Counted from the stretch's first letter, positions 1 through 8,758 are shown. The stretch: DNA of 64,000 nucleotides from Roseateles oligotrophus (GCF_025717515.1 NZ_JAJIRN010000012.1:62001-126000); one strand, 5' to 3'. Notes: a model not told the origin generated them from the sequence alone. A program made the numbers and translations.

Positions 1-2
1 CT

Positions 3-830
3 GCGGAGGCGCTCTATGCGGCCGTGCAAGCGGGTGATGAAGCGCGGGTGGTGGCCATCATGGGGCGCGGCGCCGGCAAGGTGATTGACTCCGGTGATGC
101 GCACGAAGACCTGCTGAACCGCGCCATTTCAATGAGCGCCTACCAGCGCGGCCATGTGATCGAGTTCGAGGGCACGCGGCGTGCGACCTTGCTGCTCGGC
201 GAAACCAACTGGCCTTTCCCCTTCCCCTTGGTCCAAGAGAAGAGCCAATGGCGTTTCGACACCAAGGCCGGCCTGCGGCAATTTCTGGATCGCCAAATCG
301 GTGCCAATGAGCTGAACGTTATGCCGGTGATGCTGGCCTATGTGCAGGCGCAGCAGGAATATGTGCGGCGCGACCGGACCCATAACGGCCTGCTTGAATA
401 CGCCCAGCGCATGGTCAGCAGCGAAGGGCAGCATGACGGCCTGTATTGGCCGCCCGAGGAAGGCAAGGCCTTGTCGCCGATGGGTGCGCGCTTTGCCTTG
501 GCCAGCCTGGGGCGCTGGCGCGGCACCGATGACGAACCGGAACCCCTGCATGGCTATTATTTCCGCCCTCTGCAATCGCAAGGGCCGAACGCCAAGGGCG
601 GTGCCTACGACTATCTGGTGGGGGAGCATCAGATTGGCGGCTTTGCACTGCTGGCCACGCCGGCCCGCTACGGTGTCTCGGGCGTGTTGAGCTTTATCGT
701 CAACCACGACGGCGTCGTGTATTCGAAGAACCTGGGGCGCGAGACCACCGCGATCGCCGAGCAAATAAATAGTTACGACCCTGACAAGAGTTGGAAGCGT
801 GAAATGCCCGAGCAATTCAGCGGGCGCTGA
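3..830 (+). CDS. DUF2950 family protein (5' end outside window)
   Basis: The reading frame is already open at the first complete codon of the window and runs to TGA, so the N-terminus, probably with a signal peptide, lies upstream. The visible protein matches what I know of DUF2950: an early SSGDA stretch, then WPFPFPLV, WRFDT, the tyrosine-rich block AYVQAQQEYVRRD, LLEYAQR, DGLYWP, HGYYFR, a GGAYDY motif and a C-terminal GVSGVLSFIVN-x-DGVVY segment. Family members are secreted or periplasmic proteins of unknown biochemical function, often encoded beside a DUF3300 gene. A GTG at 24 could be called as a start, but coding similarity seems to extend upstream of it. Confidence 0.85.
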   Translation, partial: AEALYAAVQAGDEARVVAIMGRGAGKVIDSGDAHEDLLNRAISMSAYQRGHVIEFEGTRRATLLLGETNWPFPFPLVQEKSQWRFDTKAGLRQFLDRQIGANELNVMPVMLAYVQAQQEYVRRDRTHNGLLEYAQRMVSSEGQHDGLYWPPEEGKALSPMGARFALASLGRWRGTDDEPEPLHGYYFRPLQSQGPNAKGGAYDYLVGEHQIGGFALLATPARYGVSGVLSFIVNHDGVVYSKNLGRETTAIAEQINSYDPDKSWKREMPEQFSGR

Positions 831-836
831 CCGTGC

Positions 837-2024
837 TCAGTTTGGCGGCCAGCGCAGCAGGTATTCCAGCTCGTTCTCGCCATCGTCGACAAAGCCCAAG
901 CGTCGGTAGAGTGCCTGGGCGGGGTTGCGCTTCAAGACGCCCAGGCTGAGGCCGGCGCCGGCCGCGCTTGCTTCGCCCTGCAGCTGCCGCAGCAGCGCCG
1001 CGCCCAGACCTCGGCCCTGCAGCAGCGGAGCGATTTGCAGTTGATGAATCAGCCAATCCTTGCCGCTGCGCGTCATCTTCAGCAGCCCGGCCGCCGCCCC
1101 CTGGTGCAGTAAAACTTCGGCCACATCGAACTTGAACATCACCCGCGCCAGATCGGATTCGGCGTCTATCGGCAAACCCGCTTCGGTCAGATAGGCGTGA
1201 AGAGTTTGCCGGCGCAATTGCAACAAGAAGGGAACATCGTCGGGGCTAGCCGGTCTGCGCGTCAGGGTCTCGTCGGCACGCACCGCCAACTCGAACGCCG
1301 CCCGCGCATGGATCAAGCTCGTGTTGATATGGAGCCTGCCATCGCGCTCGAAGCTGGCTTGACCGAGTTGCCCGGAGAAGGCCAGCGGCAACTCGGTGCA
1401 GGCCAGGCCAACGGCCAGCCGGGTGGCCTGTGCCAAATCGCTACAGCTGCGCCGCACCAGAGCGTCGATCTGCTCGGCGGCGTGCTCGGTCGGTCCGGCC
1501 TGCAGCTCGGCGATCACCGTTGCCAACTGCAAGCGATCGGCCGCCTGCATCGGCACATGGGCCCGAATGCCATGGTTTTGCAGCACCGTCGGCAAGGCCG
1601 AGCCCTGCATCGTCGGCTCGGTGCCCAGGATCAAGAAGTCGCTGACGCCCAAGTCGGCGGCGACCTTGGCGACCACCTCGAAGATACTCAGCACCGGCAT
1701 GCGCAGGCCACACGTGATCGCGGCAAGTCGGTTGTGTGGGGTGTTGCTGGCGATGATGGCGAAATCGGCCCCGCTGGCCTGCAGGCGCAGCAGCGCGGCG
1801 TGGAAGTAGGCGTCGAAGCGGGCCCAGGACGCCTCGTCACCGGCCACGCCGCGGCGTGCATGCGACTCGGCCATATTGACCGACTCGATGGCGAACTCGG
1901 GGAACTGCGGCGTGCCGCTTAGTCCCTGCGCTAGGTGACGGGCCTGCGCCCATTGATTGATCAAGCGGTAGTACTCGACCGTTGAGGCCCAGGCAATGCC
2001 GCCGACGATGCCGATCTTCTTCAT
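837..2024 (-). CDS. Aspartate/glutamate racemase family protein fused to a GNAT acetyltransferase
   Basis: Two-domain protein of 395 residues. Residues 1-250 are an Asp/Glu/hydantoin racemase domain: it opens with MKKIGIVGG, has SNTPHN at residues 92-97 and LACTELPLAF around Cys209. The first catalytic position, Cys in classical racemases and Thr in the E. coli YgeA type, is Ser93 here; the second, Cys209, is kept. Residues 255-395 form a GNAT domain with the acetyl-CoA loop LLQGRGLGAALL (residues 334-345) and the C-terminal ALYRRLGF. The start is the ATG at 2024, because the racemase fold begins there; the open frame runs further upstream but is not protein-like. It could epimerise an amino acid and acetylate it; substrates are unknown. 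Confidence 0.85.
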   Translation of the reverse strand: MKKIGIVGGIAWASTVEYYRLINQWAQARHLAQGLSGTPQFPEFAIESVNMAESHARRGVAGDEASWARFDAYFHAALLRLQASGADFAIIASNTPHNRLAAITCGLRMPVLSIFEVVAKVAADLGVSDFLILGTEPTMQGSALPTVLQNHGIRAHVPMQAADRLQLATVIAELQAGPTEHAAEQIDALVRRSCSDLAQATRLAVGLACTELPLAFSGQLGQASFERDGRLHINTSLIHARAAFELAVRADETLTRRPASPDDVPFLLQLRRQTLHAYLTEAGLPIDAESDLARVMFKFDVAEVLLHQGAAAGLLKMTRSGKDWLIHQLQIAPLLQGRGLGAALLRQLQGEASAAGAGLSLGVLKRNPAQALYRRLGFVDDGENELEYLLRWPPN

Positions 2025-2153
2025 GGGCTCGGTCCTTGTTGAAGTCTTTGTGGCGCCCCTGCGCCGCCGAGCAGAATTGTCGACGATCGTCGGCAGGGTT
2101 TCCGGCCACTTGCTATGCTGTGCAGCCAATCCCGTCTCGTCAAAGGAAGACCG

Positions 2154-3119
2154 ATGAATCGCCTTGCCGCCTTGCCTTTCGCCATTGCCGCTGCCTGCGC
2201 TTTTGTGCCGGCGACCAGCACTAACGCCGCCGCCCCGCAAGTCAAAACCCAGGCGCCCGGCTATTACCGGATGATGCTCGGTGACTTCGAGATCACCGCC
2301 TTGAGCGACGGCACGGTGGCGCTGCCGATGGACAAGCTGTTGACGCAGGCCGCGCCGGGCGAGGTCCAGGCAGCGCTCGATCGGGCCTATCTGAAGCTGC
2401 CGCTGGAGACTTCGGTCAATGCCTTTTTGGTCAACACGGGCTCGAAGTTAGTCTTGATCGACACCGGCGCGGCCGGCCTGTTCGGCCCGACCCTGGGCCG
2501 CTTGATGCTGAACCTGAAGGCCGCCGGCTACAGCCCGGAGCAGGTCGATGAGGTCTACATCACCCATCTGCATGGCGACCATATGGGCGGCTTGCTGGCG
2601 GCGGACGGCAAACCGGCGTTTCCAAATGCCGTGCTGCGCATGGACAAGGCCGAGGCCGAGCATTGGCTCAGCGGCGAGAAGATGGAGAAAGCCGCCGCCG
2701 ATGACAAGCCGGGCTTCAGCCGGGCGATGACCACGATCAAGCCCTACCAAGACGCCGGCAAATTGCTAACGTTCAACGGCCCTACCCAGCTGGTGCCCGG
2801 TGTGAGCAGCATCGCGACGCCCGGCCACACGCCCGGCCACAGCGTTTATGCGGTCGAGAGCAAAGGCCAGAAGCTATTGATCCTGGGCGACTTGATGCAT
2901 GTGGCAGCGGTGCAGTTCCCGAATCCGGCGGTCACGATCGCGTTCGACTCCGACGCCAAGGCCGCCGCGCCGCAGCGCCAGAAGGTCTTTGCCGAGGCCG
3001 CCGCACAGGGCCATTACCTGGCCATCGCCCATGTCTCCTTCCCTGGTCTGGGCCGGCTGCGACCAAATGCCAAGGCGGGCTATGATTGGATGCCGCTCAA
3101 TTACAGCAGCAAGCCCTGA
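2154..3119 (+). CDS. Periplasmic metallo-beta-lactamase-fold hydrolase, methyl parathion hydrolase-like
   Basis: Protein of 321 residues with an N-terminal signal peptide (about residues 1-26, ending NAAA). Zinc ligands of the fold are visible: HLHGDH at residues 138-143, His225 in PGHTPGHS, Asp246 in LGDLMHV and a late His in AHVSFPG. Along its whole length it closely follows my memory of methyl parathion hydrolase, including APGYYRMMLGDFEITALSDGTVALP, NTGSKLVLIDTGAAGLFGP and VAAVQF. At positions that distinguish that organophosphatase from its dihydrocoumarin-hydrolase ancestor it carries the ancestral residues (see findings). AAGGAAGA precedes the ATG at 2154. Probably a lactone or ester hydrolase; the substrate is not proven. 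Confidence 0.85.
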   Translation: MNRLAALPFAIAAACAFVPATSTNAAAPQVKTQAPGYYRMMLGDFEITALSDGTVALPMDKLLTQAAPGEVQAALDRAYLKLPLETSVNAFLVNTGSKLVLIDTGAAGLFGPTLGRLMLNLKAAGYSPEQVDEVYITHLHGDHMGGLLAADGKPAFPNAVLRMDKAEAEHWLSGEKMEKAAADDKPGFSRAMTTIKPYQDAGKLLTFNGPTQLVPGVSSIATPGHTPGHSVYAVESKGQKLLILGDLMHVAAVQFPNPAVTIAFDSDAKAAAPQRQKVFAEAAAQGHYLAIAHVSFPGLGRLRPNAKAGYDWMPLNYSSKP

Positions 3120-3170
3120 CCCCGCTGAAGCGCAGTTTTTTCAAAGCGATTGATTGATTGCGAGGCCGAC

Positions 3171-3947
3171 ATGATCAAGTTCCGTTCTGCTCGGTTGGCG
3201 CGAATATTGGTTTTGGGGCTGGGTGTCTGCCTGGCAAGTGGCGCCTCGCGGGCGCTTGATCTGACCGGTTTCAGCGAAGACCTGCCGCCGTTTGCCTACC
3301 TTGACAGCGACAAGCATCGAGGCCTGGCCAACGAGGTGCTGGACCGCATTTCGCAACGCACCGGCCTCGGCATCAAGCGAGTCAACATGCCCTGGGTGCG
3401 GGCCTTGCGCGAGGCACAGGCGGAGCCGAACAGCCTGCTTTACGTGACGGTGCGCACGCCCGAACGCGAGCCGCAATTTCTATGGGTGGGGCCGCTCGAC
3501 AAATGCGACATCGTGCTGATGAAACTGCGGCGGCGCGCCGAGCTGAAGTTCGACCCGGGGCAGGCCGCCGCGCCTTTGCAAATCGGCGTCGGCCGAGGTT
3601 CGCCTTCGGCTCAACTCTTGCGCGATGCCGGTGTCCCCGAGACCGTGATCTACCAGACGCCGCGCAGTGAAATCGGCGTGCGCATGCTGTTTGCAGAGCG
3701 TCTCGACATGCTCGCCGGCCTGCTCTTGCCCAGCTTGTTCCAGGTCCAACGCCATGGCTTCGACCCGGCCGAATTGCAGGCTTTTCACCTGTTGAAGCCG
3801 GGCTATGGTTGCTACTTCGCCTTCAATCCCAAGGTCGACGCGCAGCTATTGACGCAATTCCGCAAGGGTTTTGACGAGCTGCAAAGCTCGGGCGAATTGC
3901 AGGCTTTGCGCGAGCAATATTTGCGCAATCCCGAGCAGACGCGATGA
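3171..3947 (+). CDS. Periplasmic solute-binding protein (SBP_bac_3 type)
   Basis: Protein of 258 residues: signal peptide (LARILVLGLGVCLASGASRA), then the amino-acid-binding type periplasmic fold beginning GFSEDLPPFAYLD with GLANEVLDRISQRTG. The family usually feeds polar amino-acid ABC importers, but no permease or ATPase adjoins, so it may be a stand-alone binding or sensory protein, as is common in Burkholderiales. The ATG at 3171 was preferred over a TTG seven codons upstream because it directly precedes the basic N-region of the signal peptide. The ligand cannot be inferred. Confidence 0.75.
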   Translation: MIKFRSARLARILVLGLGVCLASGASRALDLTGFSEDLPPFAYLDSDKHRGLANEVLDRISQRTGLGIKRVNMPWVRALREAQAEPNSLLYVTVRTPEREPQFLWVGPLDKCDIVLMKLRRRAELKFDPGQAAAPLQIGVGRGSPSAQLLRDAGVPETVIYQTPRSEIGVRMLFAERLDMLAGLLLPSLFQVQRHGFDPAELQAFHLLKPGYGCYFAFNPKVDAQLLTQFRKGFDELQSSGELQALREQYLRNPEQTR

Positions 3948-4082
3948 AGTGATTTTGACAATCCCAGTCTGCCCTTTCGACGCTCTGTACCTTCTGCCGT
4001 GCAATTGGTCGAATCTCACTGGGCCGGGGGCAGCGAGGCTTATACATTGGCTCCACTCTGTTTGAATGGATGCGAGCCCGCC

Positions 4083-4673
4083 ATGAAGCCCAAGCAACAC
4101 CCCGCCAATCACCCCATCTCCTCTGGCCTTGCCGCGCTGGGCTTCGGTCTGGCGATGTTGGCGGCTGCGCCCCTGGCCCAGGCCACGGAGATCAACGCTG
4201 CGCTGTCCGTCTCCGACGACGGCAAGCCCGGCCGCAGCCAAGAACTGGCGCGCTTGAAGGAGATTGGCTTGCCGGCCTATCCGGGCGCCATTGCGCGGTC
4301 CGATGACAGGAACGACAAGTCGGGGGTGTCGCTGGGCCTGTCTTTCGGCCCTTTTGGGTTCAAGTTGCAGGTCTCCAAATACGGCATCACGGACGGCATC
4401 GACAGCATCAGCAACTACTACCGTGAGGCCTTGAGCCAATATGGCCCCGTGCTCGACTGCAGCGTCGGCAGCCCGGCGGCGCTGGCGTCCAAAAACGAGA
4501 AAAAGGCCAAGGAGCCGAAAGACGACCGGCTTGGCTGCAATGAAATCAGCGCCTCCGTCAGTGAACGGGTCTACAAGGTCGGCAGCAGCAAGAACTTCCG
4601 CCTGGTCAGCCTGAAGCAAGAGGGGCCTGAAGTGCACTTTCAACTGGTGCGACTGGAACTGCGCGGCATGTGA
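4083..4673 (+). CDS. Secreted protein of unknown function
   Basis: Protein of 196 residues. The first 35 or so form a typical signal peptide (basic start, hydrophobic core LAALGFGLAMLAAAPLAQA). The mature part starts with LKEIGLPAYPGAIARSDDRNDKSGVSLGLSFGPFGFKLQVSKY, resembling small periplasmic proteins that carry a YPGA segment, and contains a pair of cysteines (LDCSVG and LGCNE) that could form a disulfide. I do not recognise the family. The ATG at 4083 is chosen because it starts the signal peptide; the open frame extends upstream without plausible coding sequence. It stands between a solute-binding protein and a small minus-strand gene. Confidence 0.65.
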   Translation: MKPKQHPANHPISSGLAALGFGLAMLAAAPLAQATEINAALSVSDDGKPGRSQELARLKEIGLPAYPGAIARSDDRNDKSGVSLGLSFGPFGFKLQVSKYGITDGIDSISNYYREALSQYGPVLDCSVGSPAALASKNEKKAKEPKDDRLGCNEISASVSERVYKVGSSKNFRLVSLKQEGPEVHFQLVRLELRGM

Positions 4674-4709
4674 GCCCCCCGCGGCTAGCCTTGATCAGAG
4701 CCGCCTATT

Positions 4710-4895
4710 TCAAGCGTTAGCTGGCCCGACCTCGAAGCCCATCAGCACGCTGGCCAGCTCCAGCGAGCGCCATAAATGCGGCGGCATTTCCATGATTTTC
4801 TCGGGCGTTCTGGCGCGCGTGGCCCAGCTCAGGATTTCGAAGTGCTGATCCGGCGTCAGCAGCTTCTTGGCGAGCATTTCGTTCAAGGTTCGCAT
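4710..4895 (-). CDS. Small hypothetical protein (61 aa)
   Basis: A 61-residue reading frame starting MRTLNEMLAKKLLTPDQHF. The ATG is preceded at good distance by a strong Shine-Dalgarno (GGAGGAGC on the minus strand), the main reason to believe it is translated. The sequence is a mix of amphipathic helices without signal peptide or membrane segment (MPPHLWRSLELASVLMGFEV near the C-terminus). It lies downstream of, and on the same strand as, the response regulator gene. No function can be assigned. Confidence 0.5.
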   Translation of the reverse strand: MRTLNEMLAKKLLTPDQHFEILSWATRARTPEKIMEMPPHLWRSLELASVLMGFEVGPANA

Positions 4896-5044
4896 GATCA
4901 AAGCTCCTCCTTGGGCGAGGGCGGACAGCAAAAAGGCATCCGCTCATAGGCCTAAATATCTCATGAATCGAGGCCCGAACTTGCGCCTAAAACCTCACAA
5001 AGCGCCACAACGGCGCGGCCGGAGGCAGAACGAAGCAGGGATCA

Positions 5045-5734
5045 TCAGCTTGGCTGCCCGCGCGGCTCCGTGCGTCTATCGATCACATAACCGACATTCC
5101 TGACGGTTCTGACATAGCCTTCGCCCAACTTCTTGCGCAAATTGGAAATTTGCACGTCCAGCACATTGCTGGCGCGACCCACCACGCTTGAGCCGATCTG
5201 CTCCTCCAGCACACGGCGGGTCTGCACCCGGTCGGCGCGGGTCGCCAGCGCACTGAGCAGCAGGTACTCGCTGCGCGACAGCTCTAGCGGCCGGCCGTTG
5301 AGGCTGGCGCGCTGAGCGCCGAGGTTCAGACTCAGGCCACGCAGATCCAGGCACTCGGTATCCGCGCCAAAGCTGCGGCAACCCAGCGCGCGTAGGCGAG
5401 CCCGCAGTTCGGCGGGCGCAAAGGGCTTGAGCAAGAAGTCGTGGGCCGCATTCCCATCGGCGCCGAAGAGCCGGCTGTCGCCTAGAAGATCCAATGTCGT
5501 CAGATTCAGCACCGGCGTTCTGGGCCAATCACGACGCATGCGCTGCAGCAAGCTATGCCCCGCATCGTCGGCCAGGCCCAGGTCCAGCAATACCAGGTCA
5601 ATGCCGCCACCTTCAAGTTGACTCAGGGCGCTTGTGAGCTGGCGAACCCAGGTAACCCGGTATCCGTAGTCCGCGAGTTCGCTTCGCAGTTGGTGGGCGA
5701 GTTCAAGTTGATCTTCAAACAGCAAGACGTTCAT
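5045..5734 (-). CDS. OmpR/PhoB-family response regulator (orphan)
   Basis: A 229-residue two-domain regulator. The receiver domain occupies residues 1-115, with acidic pocket residues Glu7/Asp8, phosphoacceptor Asp51 in LVLLDLGL and the conserved Lys in FLLKPFAP. The C-terminal winged helix (about 130-225) has the typical LSRSEYLLLSALATRADRVQTRR and VLDVQISNLRKKLGEG. No histidine kinase gene is adjacent, so its partner is encoded elsewhere. The ATG at 5734 is chosen; a TTG four codons upstream is less likely. It is divergent from the TonB-dependent receptor gene, and direct repeats in the shared intergenic region could be its binding site. Confidence 0.9.
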   Translation of the reverse strand: MNVLLFEDQLELAHQLRSELADYGYRVTWVRQLTSALSQLEGGGIDLVLLDLGLADDAGHSLLQRMRRDWPRTPVLNLTTLDLLGDSRLFGADGNAAHDFLLKPFAPAELRARLRALGCRSFGADTECLDLRGLSLNLGAQRASLNGRPLELSRSEYLLLSALATRADRVQTRRVLEEQIGSSVVGRASNVLDVQISNLRKKLGEGYVRTVRNVGYVIDRRTEPRGQPS

Positions 5735-5849
5735 GCCAGCATTCAATACCGAGACGATGGCAAAAATCGAAAGTCATGAGCCGCTTGGCGGCTGGTGTTC
5801 CGGGCCCCGACAAAATCCGTCTGGTCTCGGCGTTCTGATACCGATCAAA

Positions 5850-5868
5850 TTTGGCGTTCTGCGCCAAA
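5850..5868. promoter_or_regulatory. 7-bp perfect dyad, possible operator
   Basis: TTTGGCG, a 5-base centre TTCTG, then CGCCAAA: a perfect dyad of 7-bp arms. The word GGCGTTCTG also occurs 24 bp upstream at 5829. It sits nearer the regulator gene than the receptor gene. There is no T-tract, so an operator is more plausible than a terminator. Which protein would bind is unknown. Confidence 0.35.
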
Positions 5869-5920
5869 CGCAGCGGGTGATTTGTTGGCTACAGGCCACG
5901 CAAGTCCGGCCAATTTTCCC

Positions 5921-5962
5921 TGCATTTAGCTGCCATTTAAATTCTCTGGGGTTGCCATTTAA
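5921..5962 (+). promoter_or_regulatory. Direct repeats TGCCATTTAA, candidate response-regulator boxes
   Basis: TGCCATTTAA occurs at 5931-5940 and again at 5953-5962, exactly 22 bp (two helical turns) apart; a diverged copy TGCATTTAGC abuts at 5921-5930. Direct repeats on one face of the helix are the usual binding architecture of OmpR/PhoB-type regulators, one of which is encoded divergently at 5734. Confidence 0.4.
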
Positions 5963-6139
5963 CTTGCGGTGGAAGAGTGATTTCACTGCCCCAAAAAGAG
6001 CCGCGCCGCAGATTGAAAGTCCGTTGCAAGGCCACAACGCAGTGCTGGAAAGGCGGCAACAAGCCGCCGATCAAACCCAGGCCCGAAGCCAAACCCAGGT
6101 ATTCGGGCAACCCATGCAATATGTATCGAGGAGATGTTC

Positions 6140-8758
6140 GTGAAGAAGACCCATATCAGCCTGGCCGTGGCCTTGTTGGCCGCGTTCAGCGTGCAAGCTC
6201 AGGCGCAACAGCAATTGGACCGTGTCGAAGTGACCGGCTCAGCGATCAAGCGTATCGATGGTGAAACCGCCAACCCGGTCACCGTCATCAAGATGAGCGA
6301 CTTGAAGAACGAAGGCGTCACTTCGGTGGAGCAAATGCTCAGCCGGATTTCGGCCAGCCAGACCACCCAAAGCGGCAGCCAGGCCGTCGGCTCGGCCACC
6401 GGTGGTGCGACCTTCGCCAATTTGCGCGGCCTCGGCCAAGACAAGACGCTGGTGCTCTTGAATGGCCGGCGCATCGCCAACAACGCGCTCGACGCGACCG
6501 CACCCGATCTGAACATGATCCCGTTCGCGGCGATCGAACGTGTTGAAGTGTTGCGTGACGGCGCCTCGGCGCTGTACGGCACCGACGCGATCGGCGGCGT
6601 CATCAACTTCATCACCAAGAAGAGCTTCACCGGCGGCACCCTCACGCTGGGCCTGGACTCACCGCAAAAGGAAGGCGCCAAGTCGAAGAACTTCAACCTC
6701 GGCGGCGGCTACGGTGATCTGGCCAAGGACAAGTTCAACATATTTGCCGTGTTTGATTACAGCCAGCAAGATCCGCTCAACGCCGGTCAGCGCCCCTATG
6801 TCAACCGCGGCACGCCCAAGACTTCGGCGACGCCGTTCCCGGCCAACTATTACCAGAACGACGACAGCGCCAACCCGGCAGCGCCAGGCTGTGCCTCGCC
6901 GATGCTGGTGTCCGACGGTGCCGTCGGGTGCAAATACCTGTACTCCCGCGTGGTCGATCTGGTGCCCGAAACCAAGCGCCTGTCGGGCTTGGCCAAGGCC
7001 AGCGTGCAACTGAGCGACGATCACCTGCTGAGCTTCGAGTATTTCCGCGCCGAGAACACCAACAAGACCGTGATCGCCGGCGTGCCTTACGGCGCCTTGA
7101 GCATGGACCCCGGCACCAAGTACTACCCAGGCAAAGGCATCACGCCGGCCGCGCCGGCCTCGGCCAAGATCGACGCCAAGCTGCCCATCACCGTCAAGAT
7201 GCGGGATGAAATCAGCGGCGGCCGCGCCGACGAAAGTGTCAATACACAGCAGCGCTTTGTCGCGAATCTGGAAGGCACCCTGGCCGGCTGGGACTACCAA
7301 ACCGGCCTGGCCTACAACGAGAACGAGATCATCAACAAATTGATCGGCGGCTATACCGACGGCGCGCAAATCACGGCCGGCGTCAAGACCGGTGTGATCA
7401 ACCCGTTCGGGCCCCAAGACGCTGCAGGCAAAGCCGTGTTTGAAAAGGCAGCGGTCCGCGGCACGCTCTACACCGGCCTGGGCAAGGTCACATCGCTGGA
7501 CTTGAAGGCGAGCCGCGAACTCGGCAATTGGCTGGGTGCCGGCAACGCCGGTCTGGCCTTGGGCACCGAGTACCGCAAGGAAGATTTCACCAACAAGGCC
7601 AATACCGAGTTTGCCGAGAAGGTCGTGGCCAGCACCGGCTATGACCCGACGATCAACAACCATGGCACACGCAATGTCAGCGCGGTCTATGGTGAAGTCT
7701 CGCTGCCGGTGCTGGCGGGCCTGGAGTTGGGCGCTGCCTTGCGGCACGATCGCTATAGCGATTCGGGCAGCACCACCAATCCGAAGTTCACATTCCGCTA
7801 CCAGCCCAATAAACAGATGCTGATGCGCGGCTCCTACTCGACCGGCTTCCGGGCGCCCTCCTTGTATGAGCTGAATGCGCCGCAGACTTACACCAACACG
7901 GGCAATAACCACGATGATCCGGTGCGTTGCCCGGGCGGCAAGCCGATCCCCGGCGCGCCCAAGGCGGCCAACTGCGACCAGCAGTTCCAGTCCCTCGGCG
8001 GCGGCAACCCCAATCTCAAACCCGAGACCTCGGTCAACAAGACCCTGGGCTTTGTGTTCGAGCCCATGGTGGACGCCAGCGTGGGTCTGGACTTCTGGTG
8101 GATCAGCTACGAGCACAAGATCGACGTGCTGCCGGAGAACGCGGTGTTCGCCGACCCGGTCAAGTACGCGAGCCTGTTCAAGCGTGCCGCCGACGGCACC
8201 CTGGCCACAGACGGCTCGCTCTGCCCCGGTGTGAAATGCGGTTATGTCGAACTGCTGACCAAGAATCTGGGCGGTGTCCGGACCAATGGCGTTGACCTGA
8301 CGGCCAACTACCGCCTGCGCACCGCCGCGCTGGGCACCTTCAGTGCCGGCCTGAATGGCACCTACGTCAACAAGTACGAGTATCAGAACGAAGAGAACGG
8401 TGCCTGGATTCAACGTGCCGGCACCTACAGCGGCAACAACGGCCCGATCTTCCGCTGGTCACAGTCCTTGAGCCTGGGCTGGAAGCATGGCGACTTTGGT
8501 CTCGGCCTGGTGAACCGCTACAAGACCGGCTACACGGATGAAGATCCAAAGCACAAGGTCGACAGCTATTCGATCTGGGATATGTACGGCACCTGGGCGC
8601 CGATCAAGTCGGTCTCGCTGACCGCCGGCGTGCGCAACCTGCTCAACCAGGATCCGCCGTTCTCCAACCAGACGCGCACCTTCCAGACCGGCTTTGATCC
8701 ACGCTTTGCCGATCCGGTCGGCCGCGTGTTCTACGCTCGCGCGGGCTACACCTTCTGA
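6140..8758 (+). CDS. TonB-dependent outer-membrane receptor
   Basis: About 872 residues. The signal peptide is MKKTHISLAVALLAAFSVQAQA; the plug domain follows (LDRVEVTGSAIKRIDGETANPVTVIKMSDL, then the plug signature VEVLRDGASALYGTDAIGGVINFITKK), then the beta-barrel with the NLKPETS motif, ending in a C-terminal strand that finishes in Phe (VFYARAGYTF). It imports a large substrate using TonB energy; the ligand could be an oligosaccharide, peptide or siderophore. GTG at 6140 was chosen because GAGGAG sits 6 nt upstream; the in-frame ATG at 6134 abuts that ribosome-binding site, leaving no spacing. Followed by a strong terminator. Confidence 0.92.
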   Translation: MKKTHISLAVALLAAFSVQAQAQQQLDRVEVTGSAIKRIDGETANPVTVIKMSDLKNEGVTSVEQMLSRISASQTTQSGSQAVGSATGGATFANLRGLGQDKTLVLLNGRRIANNALDATAPDLNMIPFAAIERVEVLRDGASALYGTDAIGGVINFITKKSFTGGTLTLGLDSPQKEGAKSKNFNLGGGYGDLAKDKFNIFAVFDYSQQDPLNAGQRPYVNRGTPKTSATPFPANYYQNDDSANPAAPGCASPMLVSDGAVGCKYLYSRVVDLVPETKRLSGLAKASVQLSDDHLLSFEYFRAENTNKTVIAGVPYGALSMDPGTKYYPGKGITPAAPASAKIDAKLPITVKMRDEISGGRADESVNTQQRFVANLEGTLAGWDYQTGLAYNENEIINKLIGGYTDGAQITAGVKTGVINPFGPQDAAGKAVFEKAAVRGTLYTGLGKVTSLDLKASRELGNWLGAGNAGLALGTEYRKEDFTNKANTEFAEKVVASTGYDPTINNHGTRNVSAVYGEVSLPVLAGLELGAALRHDRYSDSGSTTNPKFTFRYQPNKQMLMRGSYSTGFRAPSLYELNAPQTYTNTGNNHDDPVRCPGGKPIPGAPKAANCDQQFQSLGGGNPNLKPETSVNKTLGFVFEPMVDASVGLDFWWISYEHKIDVLPENAVFADPVKYASLFKRAADGTLATDGSLCPGVKCGYVELLTKNLGGVRTNGVDLTANYRLRTAALGTFSAGLNGTYVNKYEYQNEENGAWIQRAGTYSGNNGPIFRWSQSLSLGWKHGDFGLGLVNRYKTGYTDEDPKHKVDSYSIWDMYGTWAPIKSVSLTAGVRNLLNQDPPFSNQTRTFQTGFDPRFADPVGRVFYARAGYTF

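Larger units (their letters stand above)
5735..6139. other. 405-bp divergent intergenic region, regulator / TonB receptor
   Basis: No credible gene lies in this stretch. It separates the divergent response regulator and the TonB-dependent receptor. Around 5900-5990 it is clearly more AT-rich than its surroundings, as expected of promoters. It holds a dyad (5850-5868) and a set of direct repeats (5921-5962), listed separately. Confidence 0.6.

Noticed and set aside
6659-8413. 584-codon open frame antisense to the TonB receptor gene
   Set aside because: Such long antisense frames arise from GC-rich codon bias; the protein has no family features and the plus strand is clearly coding.
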